From: Plectosphaerella cucumerina
Lineage: Eukaryota; Ascomycota; Sordariomycetes; Glomerellales; Plectosphaerellaceae
DNA: 64,000 bases
Assembly (NCBI GenBank): GCA_020746995.1
Contig: JAGPXD010000005.1
Coordinates: forward strand, 124,001 to 188,000
Direction of reading: 5' to 3'
Shown one piece after another: positions 19,538 to 30,280 of this stretch; position 1 is the first letter of the stretch; each line of letters opens with the position of its first letter. The notes below the pieces were generated by a model, which was given only the letters and a program-made list of their open reading frames with translations, had not been told where the DNA came from and searched no databases. The position numbers were made by a program, and so were the translations under genes.

Positions 19538-22006
19538 ATGGTGGGGCCGCTTTCCGACGCGCAGTCACGTGATAGGCTCCGCCAAACCCAGCGGTTGCGC
19601 AGCAGCTTGTTTACTCACGACACTGATCCCATCTCCAAGCCGCCAGTCAACACCTTTCGCCAAACGATGCGGTCCTTCACTCCATCAGGTGACCGCACAT
19701 CGCGGAAACCTCCGCTGCCGCCCAGGTTTCGCGCAAGTACGGGCGGCGCTGGCCTATCTCGTTCCGCCTCAAAATCCCGAGATGCAAGGGTATGTCGACC
19801 GAACAAAACAAACAGGCTTCCGCTGACATTTGTTGCCTTTCAGACATTTCGAGCCACTCAACCCACCTACAACCTGTTTACCGGCGGCGATGCGGGCTCC
19901 GGCAGCAGACCTGCGTCGCGACAGAGCCAGGCCGACTCGCTGGGCGCAGCGTCCCGGGAGAGCTCCAAGGAAAACTTCGCCCCACCCGACGCCCAAGAGT
20001 ACGAGTCCCAGCGCCATGTCATCGAAGAGCTCAAGGCCGAGCTGAGCGCTCTGCGCTACACGATATCTACCTTTGAGCAAGAGAAGCAGATGGCCGATGC
20101 CCAGCACAAAGCCGACATGGAGGACCAGCGACGCCGCGCCCAGGCCGACTTTGACGCCAAGCAGGCCGCCGAGAGCGACAAGTCACAGGCTCAGCGCCAG
20201 CTGGAGTCGGCGCAGCAGCAACTCGCCGACGTTCGCCAGGCGACGGGTGAAGAGAAGTCCTCTTGGGAGAAGAAGGCCCGCGCGGCAGAGGAGGAGGCCC
20301 GCCTGCTGCAGGAACAGCTGGAGGACCTCTCCAACGCCAAGGACGAGGCCGCACGCATCAATGGAAGGAAGATTGTCGACCTCGAGATGCAGATTCAGGT
20401 GTCGCAAAAGTCACTGCAGGAGATCGAGCAGGAGAGCCAGTCCCACGAAGCTGCCCTTCAACAAGCCCAGGCGCAGCTGGCCGACCGAGACGGCCATATT
20501 GGCGACCTGGAGGCTGAAATCCTCAGGCTGAAAGCGCAGACGGGGGATGCCGAGACGATGGCCATCATCAAGCAAGAGCTGTCCGAGCAGGTGTCTCATA
20601 TCCGCAGTCTGGAGGCAACGAACCGGGAGCAGCTCGCCGAGCTGAAGCATCTGCGACAAGTCACGAAAGCCGTGGAGATTGTGGAGGAGGAGAAGAGGTC
20701 GCTTCAGCGCAAGCTGGATGCAGCTGCCTCGCTCGAGGACGAGCTTGCGGAGGCCCAGATGCAACGCCAGCGTCTCGAAGATGAACGGCTAGCTTGGACC
20801 GCCTTCCTCAAGAGCACCACCGACTCTGGCGAGGATCTCGAATTCGACTCTCCCGAAGCTGTGGCCAGGGCTCTTGTCGCAGAGCGGTACACCTCGGCCT
20901 CGCATGTCGACCAAATCGGCGCGCTACAGGCTGAGATCGCTGCTCAGAACGGCACAGTCTCGTCGCTCGAAACCGAAGTGCTAAGGCTCAAAGCGGAGGT
21001 CGAAGCTGCCAAGTCGAATGCCAGCGCCAACAATACGGACAAGGCTCGCCTGCGGGCGGAGCGGCAACGCGTCTTGGCGGTCAAGGAGGTCGAGTACCTG
21101 CGCGCACAGCTCAAGACCTTCGATGCCGAGGACGCAACCTTCCAGCCTGAGAGCTTCGACGAGCACAAGGTCAAGCAGGTCCAAGAGCTGGAGGAGCTCG
21201 TCGACAAGTACAAGCAGGAGGTCCAAGCTCTGCATGCCGAAATGTCCTCACTCGAACCTACCCAGCCCGCGGTCGGCAACAAACGCCCCCGTCTCGACGA
21301 CAACGTGGAGAAGCAGTCGGCTGTTTCGCAGCAGCTGGCAGACCTCACGCGGAAGCGCCGCAAGCTGCAGGAGGAGTTCACAGCACTACAGACCCAGTAC
21401 CAGGTCACCGTCAAGGAGCTGTCGGTGGCCAAGGATCAGGTCAAGGCGCTCAAGTCATCATCCAAGACGCGCGTGCTCGCCCTCCGCTCGAATCCGACGA
21501 CAGACAACGAGATTGTCAAGATGGAGACTCTCAGGGCGCTGCGAAAAGAGAACGAGGAGCTTCTCGCCCACGTCCAGGGCAACAAGGCCTCCTTCCCGAC
21601 GGTGCCTTCGTCTCAGCTGGCCGCAGCTCAGCGGCTCGTAGCCGAGGCAAAGGCCGACACGGCCAGTGCGCAGAAGCTGACGCGTCGCCTGAAGGAGGTC
21701 TGGGGAGCGAAGTCGGCCGAGTTCAAGGAGGCAGTGTTCTCGACCATGGGCTGGACCGTCACCTTCATGCCCAACGGCAAGATGCGGGTGGAGTCGCAGT
21801 ACTACCCTTCGACGACGGACGAGCACGAGAACAGCATCGTGTTCGACGGCGAGAGGGGCACCATGAAGGTCAGCGGCGGGCCACGGAGTGCGTTTGCGGC
21901 CAAGATTGGGAACCACATCAAATACTGGGTGCACGACAAAGGGTGCATTCCGGGCTTCCTGGCGGCCCTGACCATTGAGTTTTTCGAGGAGCAGCAATCG
22001 CAATGA
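19538..22006 (+). CDS. MAD1: Spindle assembly checkpoint protein Mad1
   Basis: Two exons, 19538-19789 and 19844-22006, coding 804 residues. The 54-bp intron is a multiple of three without a stop, but has a GTATGT donor, a GCTGAC branch site and a TTTCAG acceptor. Mad1 sits at the nuclear pore and at unattached kinetochores, where it recruits and templates Mad2. After a Ser/Pro-rich N-terminus the protein is almost continuous coiled coil (about residues 135-690). The C-terminus has the RLK motif needed for Bub1 binding (TRRLKEVW) and the globular RWD-like end, including FSTMGWTVTFMPNGKMRV and the final hydrophobic FLAALTIEFFEE. An in-frame ATG at 19394 would add 48 residues with no family resemblance. 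It is divergent from Tam41. Confidence 0.92.
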   Translation: MVGPLSDAQSRDRLRQTQRLRSSLFTHDTDPISKPPVNTFRQTMRSFTPSGDRTSRKPPLPPRFRASTGGAGLSRSASKSRDARVCRPNKTNRLPLTFVAFQTFRATQPTYNLFTGGDAGSGSRPASRQSQADSLGAASRESSKENFAPPDAQEYESQRHVIEELKAELSALRYTISTFEQEKQMADAQHKADMEDQRRRAQADFDAKQAAESDKSQAQRQLESAQQQLADVRQATGEEKSSWEKKARAAEEEARLLQEQLEDLSNAKDEAARINGRKIVDLEMQIQVSQKSLQEIEQESQSHEAALQQAQAQLADRDGHIGDLEAEILRLKAQTGDAETMAIIKQELSEQVSHIRSLEATNREQLAELKHLRQVTKAVEIVEEEKRSLQRKLDAAASLEDELAEAQMQRQRLEDERLAWTAFLKSTTDSGEDLEFDSPEAVARALVAERYTSASHVDQIGALQAEIAAQNGTVSSLETEVLRLKAEVEAAKSNASANNTDKARLRAERQRVLAVKEVEYLRAQLKTFDAEDATFQPESFDEHKVKQVQELEELVDKYKQEVQALHAEMSSLEPTQPAVGNKRPRLDDNVEKQSAVSQQLADLTRKRRKLQEEFTALQTQYQVTVKELSVAKDQVKALKSSSKTRVLALRSNPTTDNEIVKMETLRALRKENEELLAHVQGNKASFPTVPSSQLAAAQRLVAEAKADTASAQKLTRRLKEVWGAKSAEFKEAVFSTMGWTVTFMPNGKMRVESQYYPSTTDEHENSIVFDGERGTMKVSGGPRSAFAAKIGNHIKYWVHDKGCIPGFLAALTIEFFEEQQSQ

Positions 22007-25000
22007 GGGGGTGCTGGCTGGCGTGTTGTCCACGTTTAGATATATCATGGCTGTTTGGACAGGAGTTTGGGCGCGCCCACCGAGCGCGGGGCGTTTCACG
22101 GACATGACATTTGAGGCTTTTCTCGTTAATCGTTCGGCATAGCTGAAATTCCATCTTGATGAATTTCACCTGCTGGGTGTTGGTCTTCGAGCTGGCACAC
22201 CACCCAGCGTTGACTGACAGAGGACCCCTGTCCAACCTTAACCTGTCCGCCGGGACGCCATCTTCTTGGCACACGTCGACGGCGACATTGTGGAGGGCGG
22301 GGGGCTGCCGAGATCCCCCCTCTTGACCAAGGGGAAGCGGACTTTGTTGCGAATTCCCGCTGTGAGACATTGCCCCCCAGTTTGTCCCTACGCGAGGCCC
22401 GGGACCTCCCGCCCGAGCCTTCTCTTTCATTGCCGATTCGCGACTGGGCTGCTCAACAAACATAATCAGTCAGAACCTCAACATGGGCCATCTGCTGGTC
22501 GGTACTCAAAAGGCCCATCCAGCCCGGCCTGATACTGTCTAGCTCTCCGGGAGGAGCTCACTTCATCAGAGACACGAATCAAGTAGCGGGCCGCACGAAG
22601 CAGTGAAGGCCAGCCAAAACATCGCCCGCGCTCCAGTCCGTGATCTTTTTGGCCATGGATCTGTCTAGATGTTTGCAAATCCGTCCATCTGTCTGCCCAC
22701 GAGTTCGTGCGACATCACCTGTTGCCATCTTCATCTCATGTCAGCCGAACTGAGATGCAAAATGCTCATCTCGGGACACACTCCGACCACGTGCAGCGAA
22801 GATGCACGGCCACATGCTGCTACTTGCTGGGTAGAGTATTCAGGTCTCGGGCGTGGTCGTCACACACGATGACACGCAGCCCCCCCGACAAGGATACAAG
22901 CTATTGAAGATCCTTGCTTCATGAGTGGCAGCGCCGTCGTCCTTCGCCACGATCGGAGTGAGCACCTCATCTCTCCCGTCATCAGGGGTTCTTTGACCAA
23001 CCATCAACGGCGGGGAATGTCGGAGAAATGCGCCGACGGATGGCGGGAGCGTCGGGTCGGAGCTCGGGCGATTAAGCCTCGAAGGTGGCCTGGTGAAGGT
23101 TCAAGCTTCTGGCCTGGCAGCGCAGGGATCGCTCTCCAGCTCTCCAGCTCTCCAGCTTCAGGTTGCTTGTCACAATGTCAATGGGCCAGCCAGAAGTGCG
23201 GCGATGCGAAGGAGAGACCCGAGAAGGATAGGATAGAGCGAGCTGGGACCTCCTCGACAGCTTTGACTTTGCTTGCAGTCGCAGACAACAAAACGGGCGG
23301 GCGTGTGAACGAGTCAGGAGGTGTCGCTTCTTTGTGGTCGAGAAGGGAATGGCGGGCGTTGCCGCTTTGAAAAGCCCGTCCCGATGTTCGGTCTCGCCGA
23401 GCTTTCTGGGCCTTGGCCTTGGCTTGAACCCTGGCAACCAAACAAAAGAGAGGTTTGGCTGCGAGAAACAATTTCCGCAACTGCACCGCTGTCTCCCTCG
23501 AGTCATCCACGTTCGCGGGCTGATAGAAGCTCTGGCTACCCTGTAGTTCAAGCAGCGCCATCGGGGAGCCCGCTGCGTCTCGCTTGCTCGTTCGTTTTGC
23601 CGCCCTGCCAGCGTCGATGTGGCGTTTGCTGGATGCTTCGCATGCCCGGCGGCACTTCGAGTCATGAAGCCACCAGGCTCCAGCCAGCACCAGCGGCTTC
23701 AACGCCATCGTTGTCCCGCCCGCCGCCCGCCTCGAACCCCAACCGAGCGTCGGCCAGAAAGAGGTCGGCGTCATCACCGCTACTCGGACGGACGGGGGGC
23801 CACGGGCCACTGGCCTACCGACCCTGATCCCTGATTTGCCCCCCTTCGCAAGCCGTCCAAAGTCTCATGCCCACTCTCTGGCACTCCTCATCCCGCTTCT
23901 GCCCTGCCAGCCTGCCTTGCCTTGCCGCGCCTCTTTTCCCACCGCCGGTCGACCCGCGTACAAGGGAACATGTCGCACGGGGCCCTGGGGGGCCACGTCC
24001 CCGACACCCGTCCGAGTCCGAGCCATGCCCGTTTCGCGCTGAAGAGCCTAGACAAGCTTTTTCTCTGCACCGTCTCCAGCGCCGCGGTAGCCGGCGGCCG
24101 GCGGGGGAGGGGATGAAGATCCTCTCTCGCCCGGCCAAGTGCCGCCCACCACCCACAGCAACGAGGACAATGGGCTCCAGTCTCGTCGTGCTAGGTGCAG
24201 GGCTTGGTGCTTGAGCACGGAAGCCACCCGAGGGCGATTCAGACTGGGACTTGACCTGGACCGAGACGATGTTACCGCCGCGTCGAAAGGAAATTCGACT
24301 TCCCTCCCTTGCGTTTCCCATGCCACACTCTGGCCTTTCCCCCCTGTGATTTTCTCTCCTTTCTTCCACATGGTCTCCCTCTAGGATCTTGCCGACAACG
24401 AACGCATGCCAAGACATTGAAACCTTTTGAGTTCTGACAGGACGAACATACCGGCCGGTACTCTTTGCGCTCCCACCACCGCCTCAGGTGTGGTTTCTGC
24501 GACGCTGGGACAACAACAACAACGCTCTTCTCAGTCTCCGGTTTTCTGTTCTCGCATCGACCATCGTCCTTCTCGACAATCCCTTGTTCACTGACGACTG
24601 TTTACCCCGCGGAGGAACGTGAAGCTTGGTTACAGACCGGTTCTTCAAATTGACGTCCCAGAAGCGTCTTGGCCATCAGGAGAGCAAGTCATAAGCAGCA
24701 GTGGTCGGAAGAAAGACTTGCAACGGGGCACCTGGCGACAGGAAGGAAGGAACCGCCCTCCCTGCTCCTTCCATCGAGGACCTGGGTCAAAGTCAACTCG
24801 AACTACCAGCTCGATCATTCCGGAAACCTTTCTCTCTCCTCAACTTGACCTCAAGGGGCTCTGCGCCTCGTCTCGCCAACCTCGACGTCGGCCAACAACC
24901 CCCCGACTCGAATGCGCCAGCTCCCTAGAACCTCAACTCCAACCGCCATCGCTACCTACAACTCCTACACCTCTAAACCTCCACCAAGTTCCCACCGTGT

Positions 25001-25211
25001 CGGGCTCAACCTCGTTCTCACCCTCCCAGACTTACCTCCCAGACCAGCTTGGACATGACATACTCTCCAGCCGGCGCCGCGTGATCACGCGCTTCGACCA
25101 ACCGCCACCTTCCTGCCAGTCTTGTCGTCATCTGTCAAGGTCCCCGTCTAGTCTGGATGTCGTGTTGCGCCGCCCTCGACACAAGGCCGTGAATAGCGGC
25201 TTTCGACTGCA
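22007..25211. other. Long intergenic region and 5' leader of the GPCR gene
   Basis: Roughly 3.2 kb without a supported gene. Frames at 22921-23827 and 23815-24417 are rich in Arg, Ser, Pro and Gly and match nothing. The pyrimidine-rich part from about 24500 on probably belongs to the receptor gene's promoter and leader. An exact 8-bp tandem repeat (TCTCCAGC, three copies) is at 23133-23156 and a short (CAA)n run at about 24510-24522. Confidence 0.4.
23133..23156 (+). repeat. 8-bp tandem repeat, three copies
   Basis: Three exact head-to-tail copies of TCTCCAGC in non-coding DNA. A similar three-copy octamer (TCTTGGCA) occurs at 32883-32906. Confidence 0.85.
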
Positions 25212-27456
25212 ATGGCACCAACCTCTGGTGGGCTTGCGTTGCTCTTGTTCGGCGTCGTCAGCCTCGCCGCCGCCGCAGACTCGGAGATCATCAACGATCC
25301 TTTCATCCCTACCGGACTTACCGGCCACCAGATACATATCCTACGAGTATCGTCCCTTGTGTTCTCCGTCCTCACCATCGTATCATCACTACTGGTTCTT
25401 TACTGGTTCGCTCACATGAGGAGAAGCTTTCGCCATGAGTACGTCCCGTCCCTCTGCCTGTGCACCCTCCCGAAGCCTCTTACCTCTTCTGACGTTTTCC
25501 AGCCTCATCATGCTCCTCATCGTCGGCGACACCATCGAAGCCCTGTTTTTCTTCATATTCCCAATCGTCTACCTCGTACACGGCCCGATCGACTCGCAGT
25601 CCAACTTCTGCCAGGTCAGCGGCTTTTTCCTCGCCGTGGGCATCGAATCCTCCGACATCGCCGTCGCCCTCATTGCCATACACACGGCCCTCTACATCTT
25701 CAAGCCGAACCAGGGCTCTGGGCAGAGCGGCCTCTACCCCTACCGATACTGGGCTTATGCGGCCTACACCATCATCCCCCTCCTCCTTGGTGGCCTTGCC
25801 TTTATCAACGATCCCGCCTACACGAATAACGGATCGTACTGTTACCTCCCGGCGGAACCCCGATGGTCTAGGTTTGCCCTCAGTTGGGTTCCCCGCTACG
25901 TGATTCTGCTCCTCATTGTCGTCATATACGGCTTCATCTACATCTATGTCACCATCCTCATGCGCCGCTTCGGCCAGCAGAGCGACATGCAGGAGCGCAG
26001 CGCCCGCCCTGCCGGGACAGGCCTGCACACCAACCAGACTGGCTCAGTCCCTCCGACGCCACCCATTGCCTACCACGGCCTGATTCCGTCGTCGACGGAT
26101 TCTCAATCCGTCTCGTACGTCGACTGGGACCGGCAACGCCACTCCATTTCATCAATCGACTCCATCGGCATGGATCCCCACGCGACCTACGAGGCACAGG
26201 GTCCCGATGCCCGCCGACAGAGGCGTGCGTCTCTCGCCCGAGCTCTGCGATGGAAGTGGCCCAAATCTAACTCGGAAGCCGCGGTCGATATTCCCCCAGA
26301 GACACTGGACAACGACGCGCAACAAGATAGCCCGCATCCTGAGTCGACACGCTCGCCACGCGGCTCGATCAGACACGCCTCCATCACAATACCCCCTCCT
26401 TCCGTGAGAGCGGACCAGGTGTCGCGAGGCCCGGTCGTCAAGAGAGAACGGCCTACGCAACTTGCCTTTCGCCCGCAGCGCGCATTGTCAGTGCCGCAGA
26501 TTCAGTCCCCCCCGGGTACTGATGTCCAGGCGCTTCCTTCGCACGACTTCCAGTCCGAGTCCGGGTTCTGGAATCGCCAGGTCGAGGTGGGCGACAAGGG
26601 CTCGAGTAATACTACTTCCCAGTCCAATCCTAACATGGTGGCGGTCCTCCAACGCGGCCCTCCGCGGCGCAAGCAGCGGCAGCAAGTCACCGTGCCAGCG
26701 GGCGACCCTGCGAACCCACAGGCCAACGTCTCGGGATCGACGGGCACCTCGTCGTCCAACTTCATCCCCCCTCACATGTCGGCAGACCCTGCTGGCATGG
26801 GTAAGGCCCGGAACAAGATCCGCCGCCAGCTCCGTCTCTTGTTCATCTATCCCGTCATCTATGTCCTCGTCTGGGTGCTGCCCTTCATCGCGCACATCTT
26901 CCGATGGGACGACCCCAACAAGGCCGGTCCCTTTGGCCTCGTGTACGCGAGCCTCGTCAGTCTGTGCATCCAGGGGTTCGCAGACTCAGTGCTCTTCGCA
27001 ATGCGAGAGAAGCCTTGGCGCCATCCAAGGAGGGCCAGCGTCAGCAGTACCGGCACCCTTTTCCGCCGCCGTCACAGCAGCCACGCCAACAACAACTACG
27101 ACGGCTGGTGCCCCAGCTTCAGGCCGATGCTTGCGCGGTGCTTTGGCGACAAGTGGGCGTTCAGCAAAAGTCTGGGCGGGGGCCGGACTAGGGAGGAGAT
27201 GCTCGTCGACGGGCGCTTTGCTAGGATCCGGCGGGTGCTCGAGACGGAAGAATGGACGACACGAGAGCGCGGGCCGAGAACGGAGAGGGAGTGGTGGGAG
27301 TGGCTCGAAGACATCGGCGGACCGCTGGACTCGGATGACGACGCCGATATCGAGAACCTGGAGCTCAATAGCCCAGGTACCCACAGCGAGCCCGGCACGG
27401 GCGAGGGATCGCGGAGTCCCATGAGCCCGTTATACCCTCGGTTCGGGTCGATTTGA
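25212..27456 (+). CDS. G protein-coupled receptor, Git3/GPR1-like
   Basis: Two exons, 25212-25438 and 25503-27456, coding 726 residues. The splice joins RRSFRH to DLIMLLIVGD in frame. Fungal Git3/GPR1-like receptors act at the plasma membrane upstream of G-alpha and cAMP, often in carbon sensing; the ligand here is unknown. Five membrane segments lie in the first 240 residues. The second is LIMLLIVGDTIEALFFF, and the region around FCQVSGFFLAVGIESSD and ALYIFKP is typical of the family. Extracellular cysteines (FCQ and SYCYLP) could form the usual disulfide. A third cytoplasmic loop of about 260 residues, Ser/Pro/Arg-rich and likely phosphorylated, separates helices 5 and 6. Helices 6 and 7 (FIYPVIYVLVWVLPF, LVSLCIQGFADSVLF) match the family's C-terminal domain. 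The gene converges on a glutamine amidotransferase gene. Confidence 0.88.
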
Positions 27457-27879
27457 GGCGCATGGCCAAGAGCCAAGGCATGGAAAAGGCGGATTCGACG
27501 ATTTTGGCTACAGCGACTGGGACTGGCTGCATGTCCCTTTTCATTTCTCTTTTACTTGATACCCCAACCCGCGGAGGGTCTTCGGTGCATCAGGGGCGTT
27601 TGACGAGGCTTTGGTTCTATTTCGGAAAGTTGGATGGCGAGGATGAGCGAGTCTCCTTCGAGAGATGCCGCTCCTGGGGACTTTTGGTGCTAGATGTTGG
27701 CGGCCGCGTGGATAGAGGCCGCCCGAATGCATAGACAACTCAAAGCCCTGCCATGCAAACCTACAAATGTCGATTCTAAATTCTATGACCTCGCTATGAA
27801 ACGGCCCTCCCTCTACCCGGTCAAGCAACGCCAATACGCCGGACATGACGATAAGTCCCACTTCCCATGTGTATAGTGA
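27457..27879. other. Intergenic region between converging genes
   Basis: Shared 3' flank of the GPCR (+) and the glutamine amidotransferase (-). Nothing else was seen. Confidence 0.45.
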
Positions 27880-28650
27880 TCACTCCTCCAGCAAAAAGTT
27901 GAGGAAGCCCCTCGCGACAGCGACGCCGTCATGCTCGATATCAGCCCTGGCAATGGACTCCGTGTACATTTCGTCACTGAAGATGCCCTGCTTATGCCTG
28001 TTCGTAATGATCTCGGTGATGATGGGACCGGTAAACTCGGGATGACCCTGGACGGTGATGTAGCGCTTGGGGGCATAGAAGCCTTGGACGGGACACAGCG
28101 ACGTGGTGGCCAGCGACGTGGAGCCAGGGGGGTTATCGACGACGATGTCGCGGTGCATCTGGTGGATGCGCAGACGGCCGCTGTCGAGGCCAAAAAGCTC
28201 TTTTCCCTTGGGAGTCAGGTCGACATCGACGACGGCAACCTCCCAGCCGAGCTCGCTGCGCTTCACCTCGACGCCGAGGGCGCGGCCGATAATCTGGTGG
28301 CCGAAGCAGACGCCGACGGCGCGAATACGACCGCCCTCGAGAGCCGTTCGGACGTACTCGACGAGGCGGAGGATCCAGGGATCCGAGTCGAAGGCATTGT
28401 GCTTGCTGCCGGAGATGAGGATGGCGTCGATCTCGGAGGGGTCCGGGTAGGACGAGGGGTCGTTGACGACGTCGTGAACGGAGATGGAGACGAGGGAGTC
28501 GAGGGGGCGGGGTTCGGGGAGGGAGAGGGCGGCGGTGCGCAGGAGGGCGGTGAAGACGCCGCCGTAGCCGTTGTATTGGGCGTTGGTGGCGGGTTGGGGG
28601 GTGTCGGCCTCGAGGATGGCGAGGCGCAGAGGAGCGCGTTGGGAGCCCAT
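27880..28650 (-). CDS. Class I glutamine amidotransferase-like protein
   Basis: Single exon of 256 residues. The fold is that of triad (class I) glutamine amidotransferases, close to the stand-alone GMP synthase-like group. The nucleophile elbow is GVCFGHQ (Cys115) and the His/Glu pair is in QGHPEF (His203, Glu205), so the triad is complete. An early LISGS motif (about 79-83) forms the oxyanion region. No synthase domain is attached, so it may hydrolyse glutamine for a partner or act on other gamma-glutamyl compounds. The start chosen (ATG at 28650) gives MGSQRAPLRLAILEAD, the normal first strand of the fold; the longer open frame upstream is low-complexity leader. It is divergent from the exopolyphosphatase gene across about 405 bp. 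Confidence 0.88.
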   Translation of the reverse strand: MGSQRAPLRLAILEADTPQPATNAQYNGYGGVFTALLRTAALSLPEPRPLDSLVSISVHDVVNDPSSYPDPSEIDAILISGSKHNAFDSDPWILRLVEYVRTALEGGRIRAVGVCFGHQIIGRALGVEVKRSELGWEVAVVDVDLTPKGKELFGLDSGRLRIHQMHRDIVVDNPPGSTSLATTSLCPVQGFYAPKRYITVQGHPEFTGPIITEIITNRHKQGIFSDEMYTESIARADIEHDGVAVARGFLNFLLEE

Positions 28651-29055
28651 GGCGGCAGTGGCAGTGGCAGTGGCAGTGGCGGCGGGGGTTGATGAAGTGA
28701 GGCGGTGGTGATGCGTCTGGCGGTGAACGCGGGAGGAGGGTTGCGAGGTTGCAGTGATGCGGAGGCAGAGATGTGGAAGTGTCGGAGGATGGTCGGTCAC
28801 TCGAGTCGGGGCCGCCGATGTCTGCTGGGTGTCGTCCAAGGGCGTCCCAATCGTGGTGGGGGTGATCCAGCACGACACCGGCGCGGTGCGGCGACGGTTG
28901 GACCCCGCGGTTGCCAAGACCAGGGTCCCCCAATTCCTTATCGCCGATAACGGCCCAAACCCCGAGAATAACCTTCCCCACCCGACCGTCACCGTTGCTA
29001 CCCCACGTCATTGTCAACATTCGGGCTGGTACAAACACCAGCTCCATCAGTCACG
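28651..29055. other. Divergent promoter with a (GGCAGT)n run
   Basis: Serves both the glutamine amidotransferase (-) and the exopolyphosphatase (+). A hexanucleotide run, about four copies of GGCAGT, lies directly before the amidotransferase start at about 28653-28678. No TATA box was recognised. Confidence 0.45.
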
Positions 29056-30280
29056 ATGCCTCCCCGCGCTTCCCTCGGCTCTTTCCTCGCAACAGCGCGA
29101 GCTGCGCTGACCGCTCCCGCTGCCCAGCGGGCGAACCCCCTGACCTTTGTCGTTGGCAATGAGTCCGCAGGTATGTGGCTTACCCTGCCGAGAATGCTGC
29201 GCTGGCGACCGACCTGCTGACCCCTCAGACCTCGACTCCCTCTGCAGCGCTGTTGTCTACGCCTACCTGCGTTCCACGACGCCACAAAACTCGACACTAC
29301 ACATACCCCTCTCGAATCTACCCCGCGCCGACCTCGCTCTCCGACCTGAGCTGACAGCGGCCCTCGCTCACGCACACATCAAGCCCTCCGACCTCCTGAC
29401 TCTCGATGAGCTCCCCACCTCCCTCGAACCAAGCCACACGCGATGGGTGCTGGTAGACCACAACGCCCTCACGGGTACTCTTTTGGAGCGCGGCTTCGAC
29501 AAGACCGTAATTGCCTGCATCGACCACCACGCTGATGAGAACAAGGTGCCCCCCGAGAACAAGATCATCGAGAAGACGGGCAGCTGCGCAAGCCTCTTGG
29601 CTGAACACTTCCGGTCAGCCTTGGAACAAGCCGTGAATGAAGAATCAACCAAGCACGTCGCTCGGCTCGCCCTTGCTCCCATCCTGGTCGACACGGCAAA
29701 CCTTAAGGCCACAGACAGGACGACAAGCAAGGACATTAAGGCTGCAGAGTTTCTGGAAACCCTCGCGGGAGATGGCTACTCGCGCGACGCGTTGTTCGAC
29801 GAGCTGAACGAGAATAAGGAGAATCTTTCCGCTCTGAACCTGCGCGACATCTTCCGAAAGGATTACAAGCAGTGGAGCGAGCCGGGTGGGCTCCTTGGCA
29901 CGTCCGCCGTGGTCCGCGGCCTGAACTACCTGCTTGAGGAAAAGGCCGGTGGTGACCCAGCGGTCTTTGAGGATGAGTTCCACTCGTGGGCGACGGAGAA
30001 GGGGCTCGACGTGGCGGCTATCATGACGACTCTTCACGATGACGGGGTTTTCAGGAGGGAGCTGCTGGTGCGGGCGCTGAATGAGGGAGGTGTCAAGGCT
30101 GCGGAAGAGTTCGTGAGGGACAATGAGAGCGAGCTGCAGCTGGAGTCGTGGGGTGAGGGGAGGTTGGACGGGACGAATGGAGTCTGGAGGAGGGCGTGGA
30201 GGCAGGGGAACATCTTGCACAGCCGGAAGAGGGTCGCCCCTATGTTGAGAGAGTCGTTGCAGGGGCAGGCGAGGCTTTAG
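29056..30280 (+). CDS. DHH-family exopolyphosphatase (Ppx1-like)
   Basis: Two exons, 29056-29170 and 29229-30280, coding 388 residues. The family releases phosphate from the ends of polyphosphate chains using bound metal ions, in cytosol or mitochondria. Motif I appears once the exons are joined (GNESADLDSLCSAVVY). Motif II is VLVDHNAL, and the signature CIDHHADE is motif III. Motif IV lies in LAPILVDTANL. A DHHA2-type C-terminal domain follows (about residues 235-385), with SVV-like FRKDYKQW and the late RKRVAPML basic cluster. The N-terminus (MPPRASLGSFLATARAAL) is basic and could direct mitochondrial import. Length is normal for yeast Ppx1-type enzymes (about 400). Short-chain specificity cannot be judged from sequence. 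Confidence 0.9.

Noticed and set aside
28651..28992. N-terminal extension of the glutamine amidotransferase
   Set aside because: The extension is repeat-derived Ala/Thr and His/Pro-rich sequence, while the ATG at 28650 starts exactly at the first strand of the fold.
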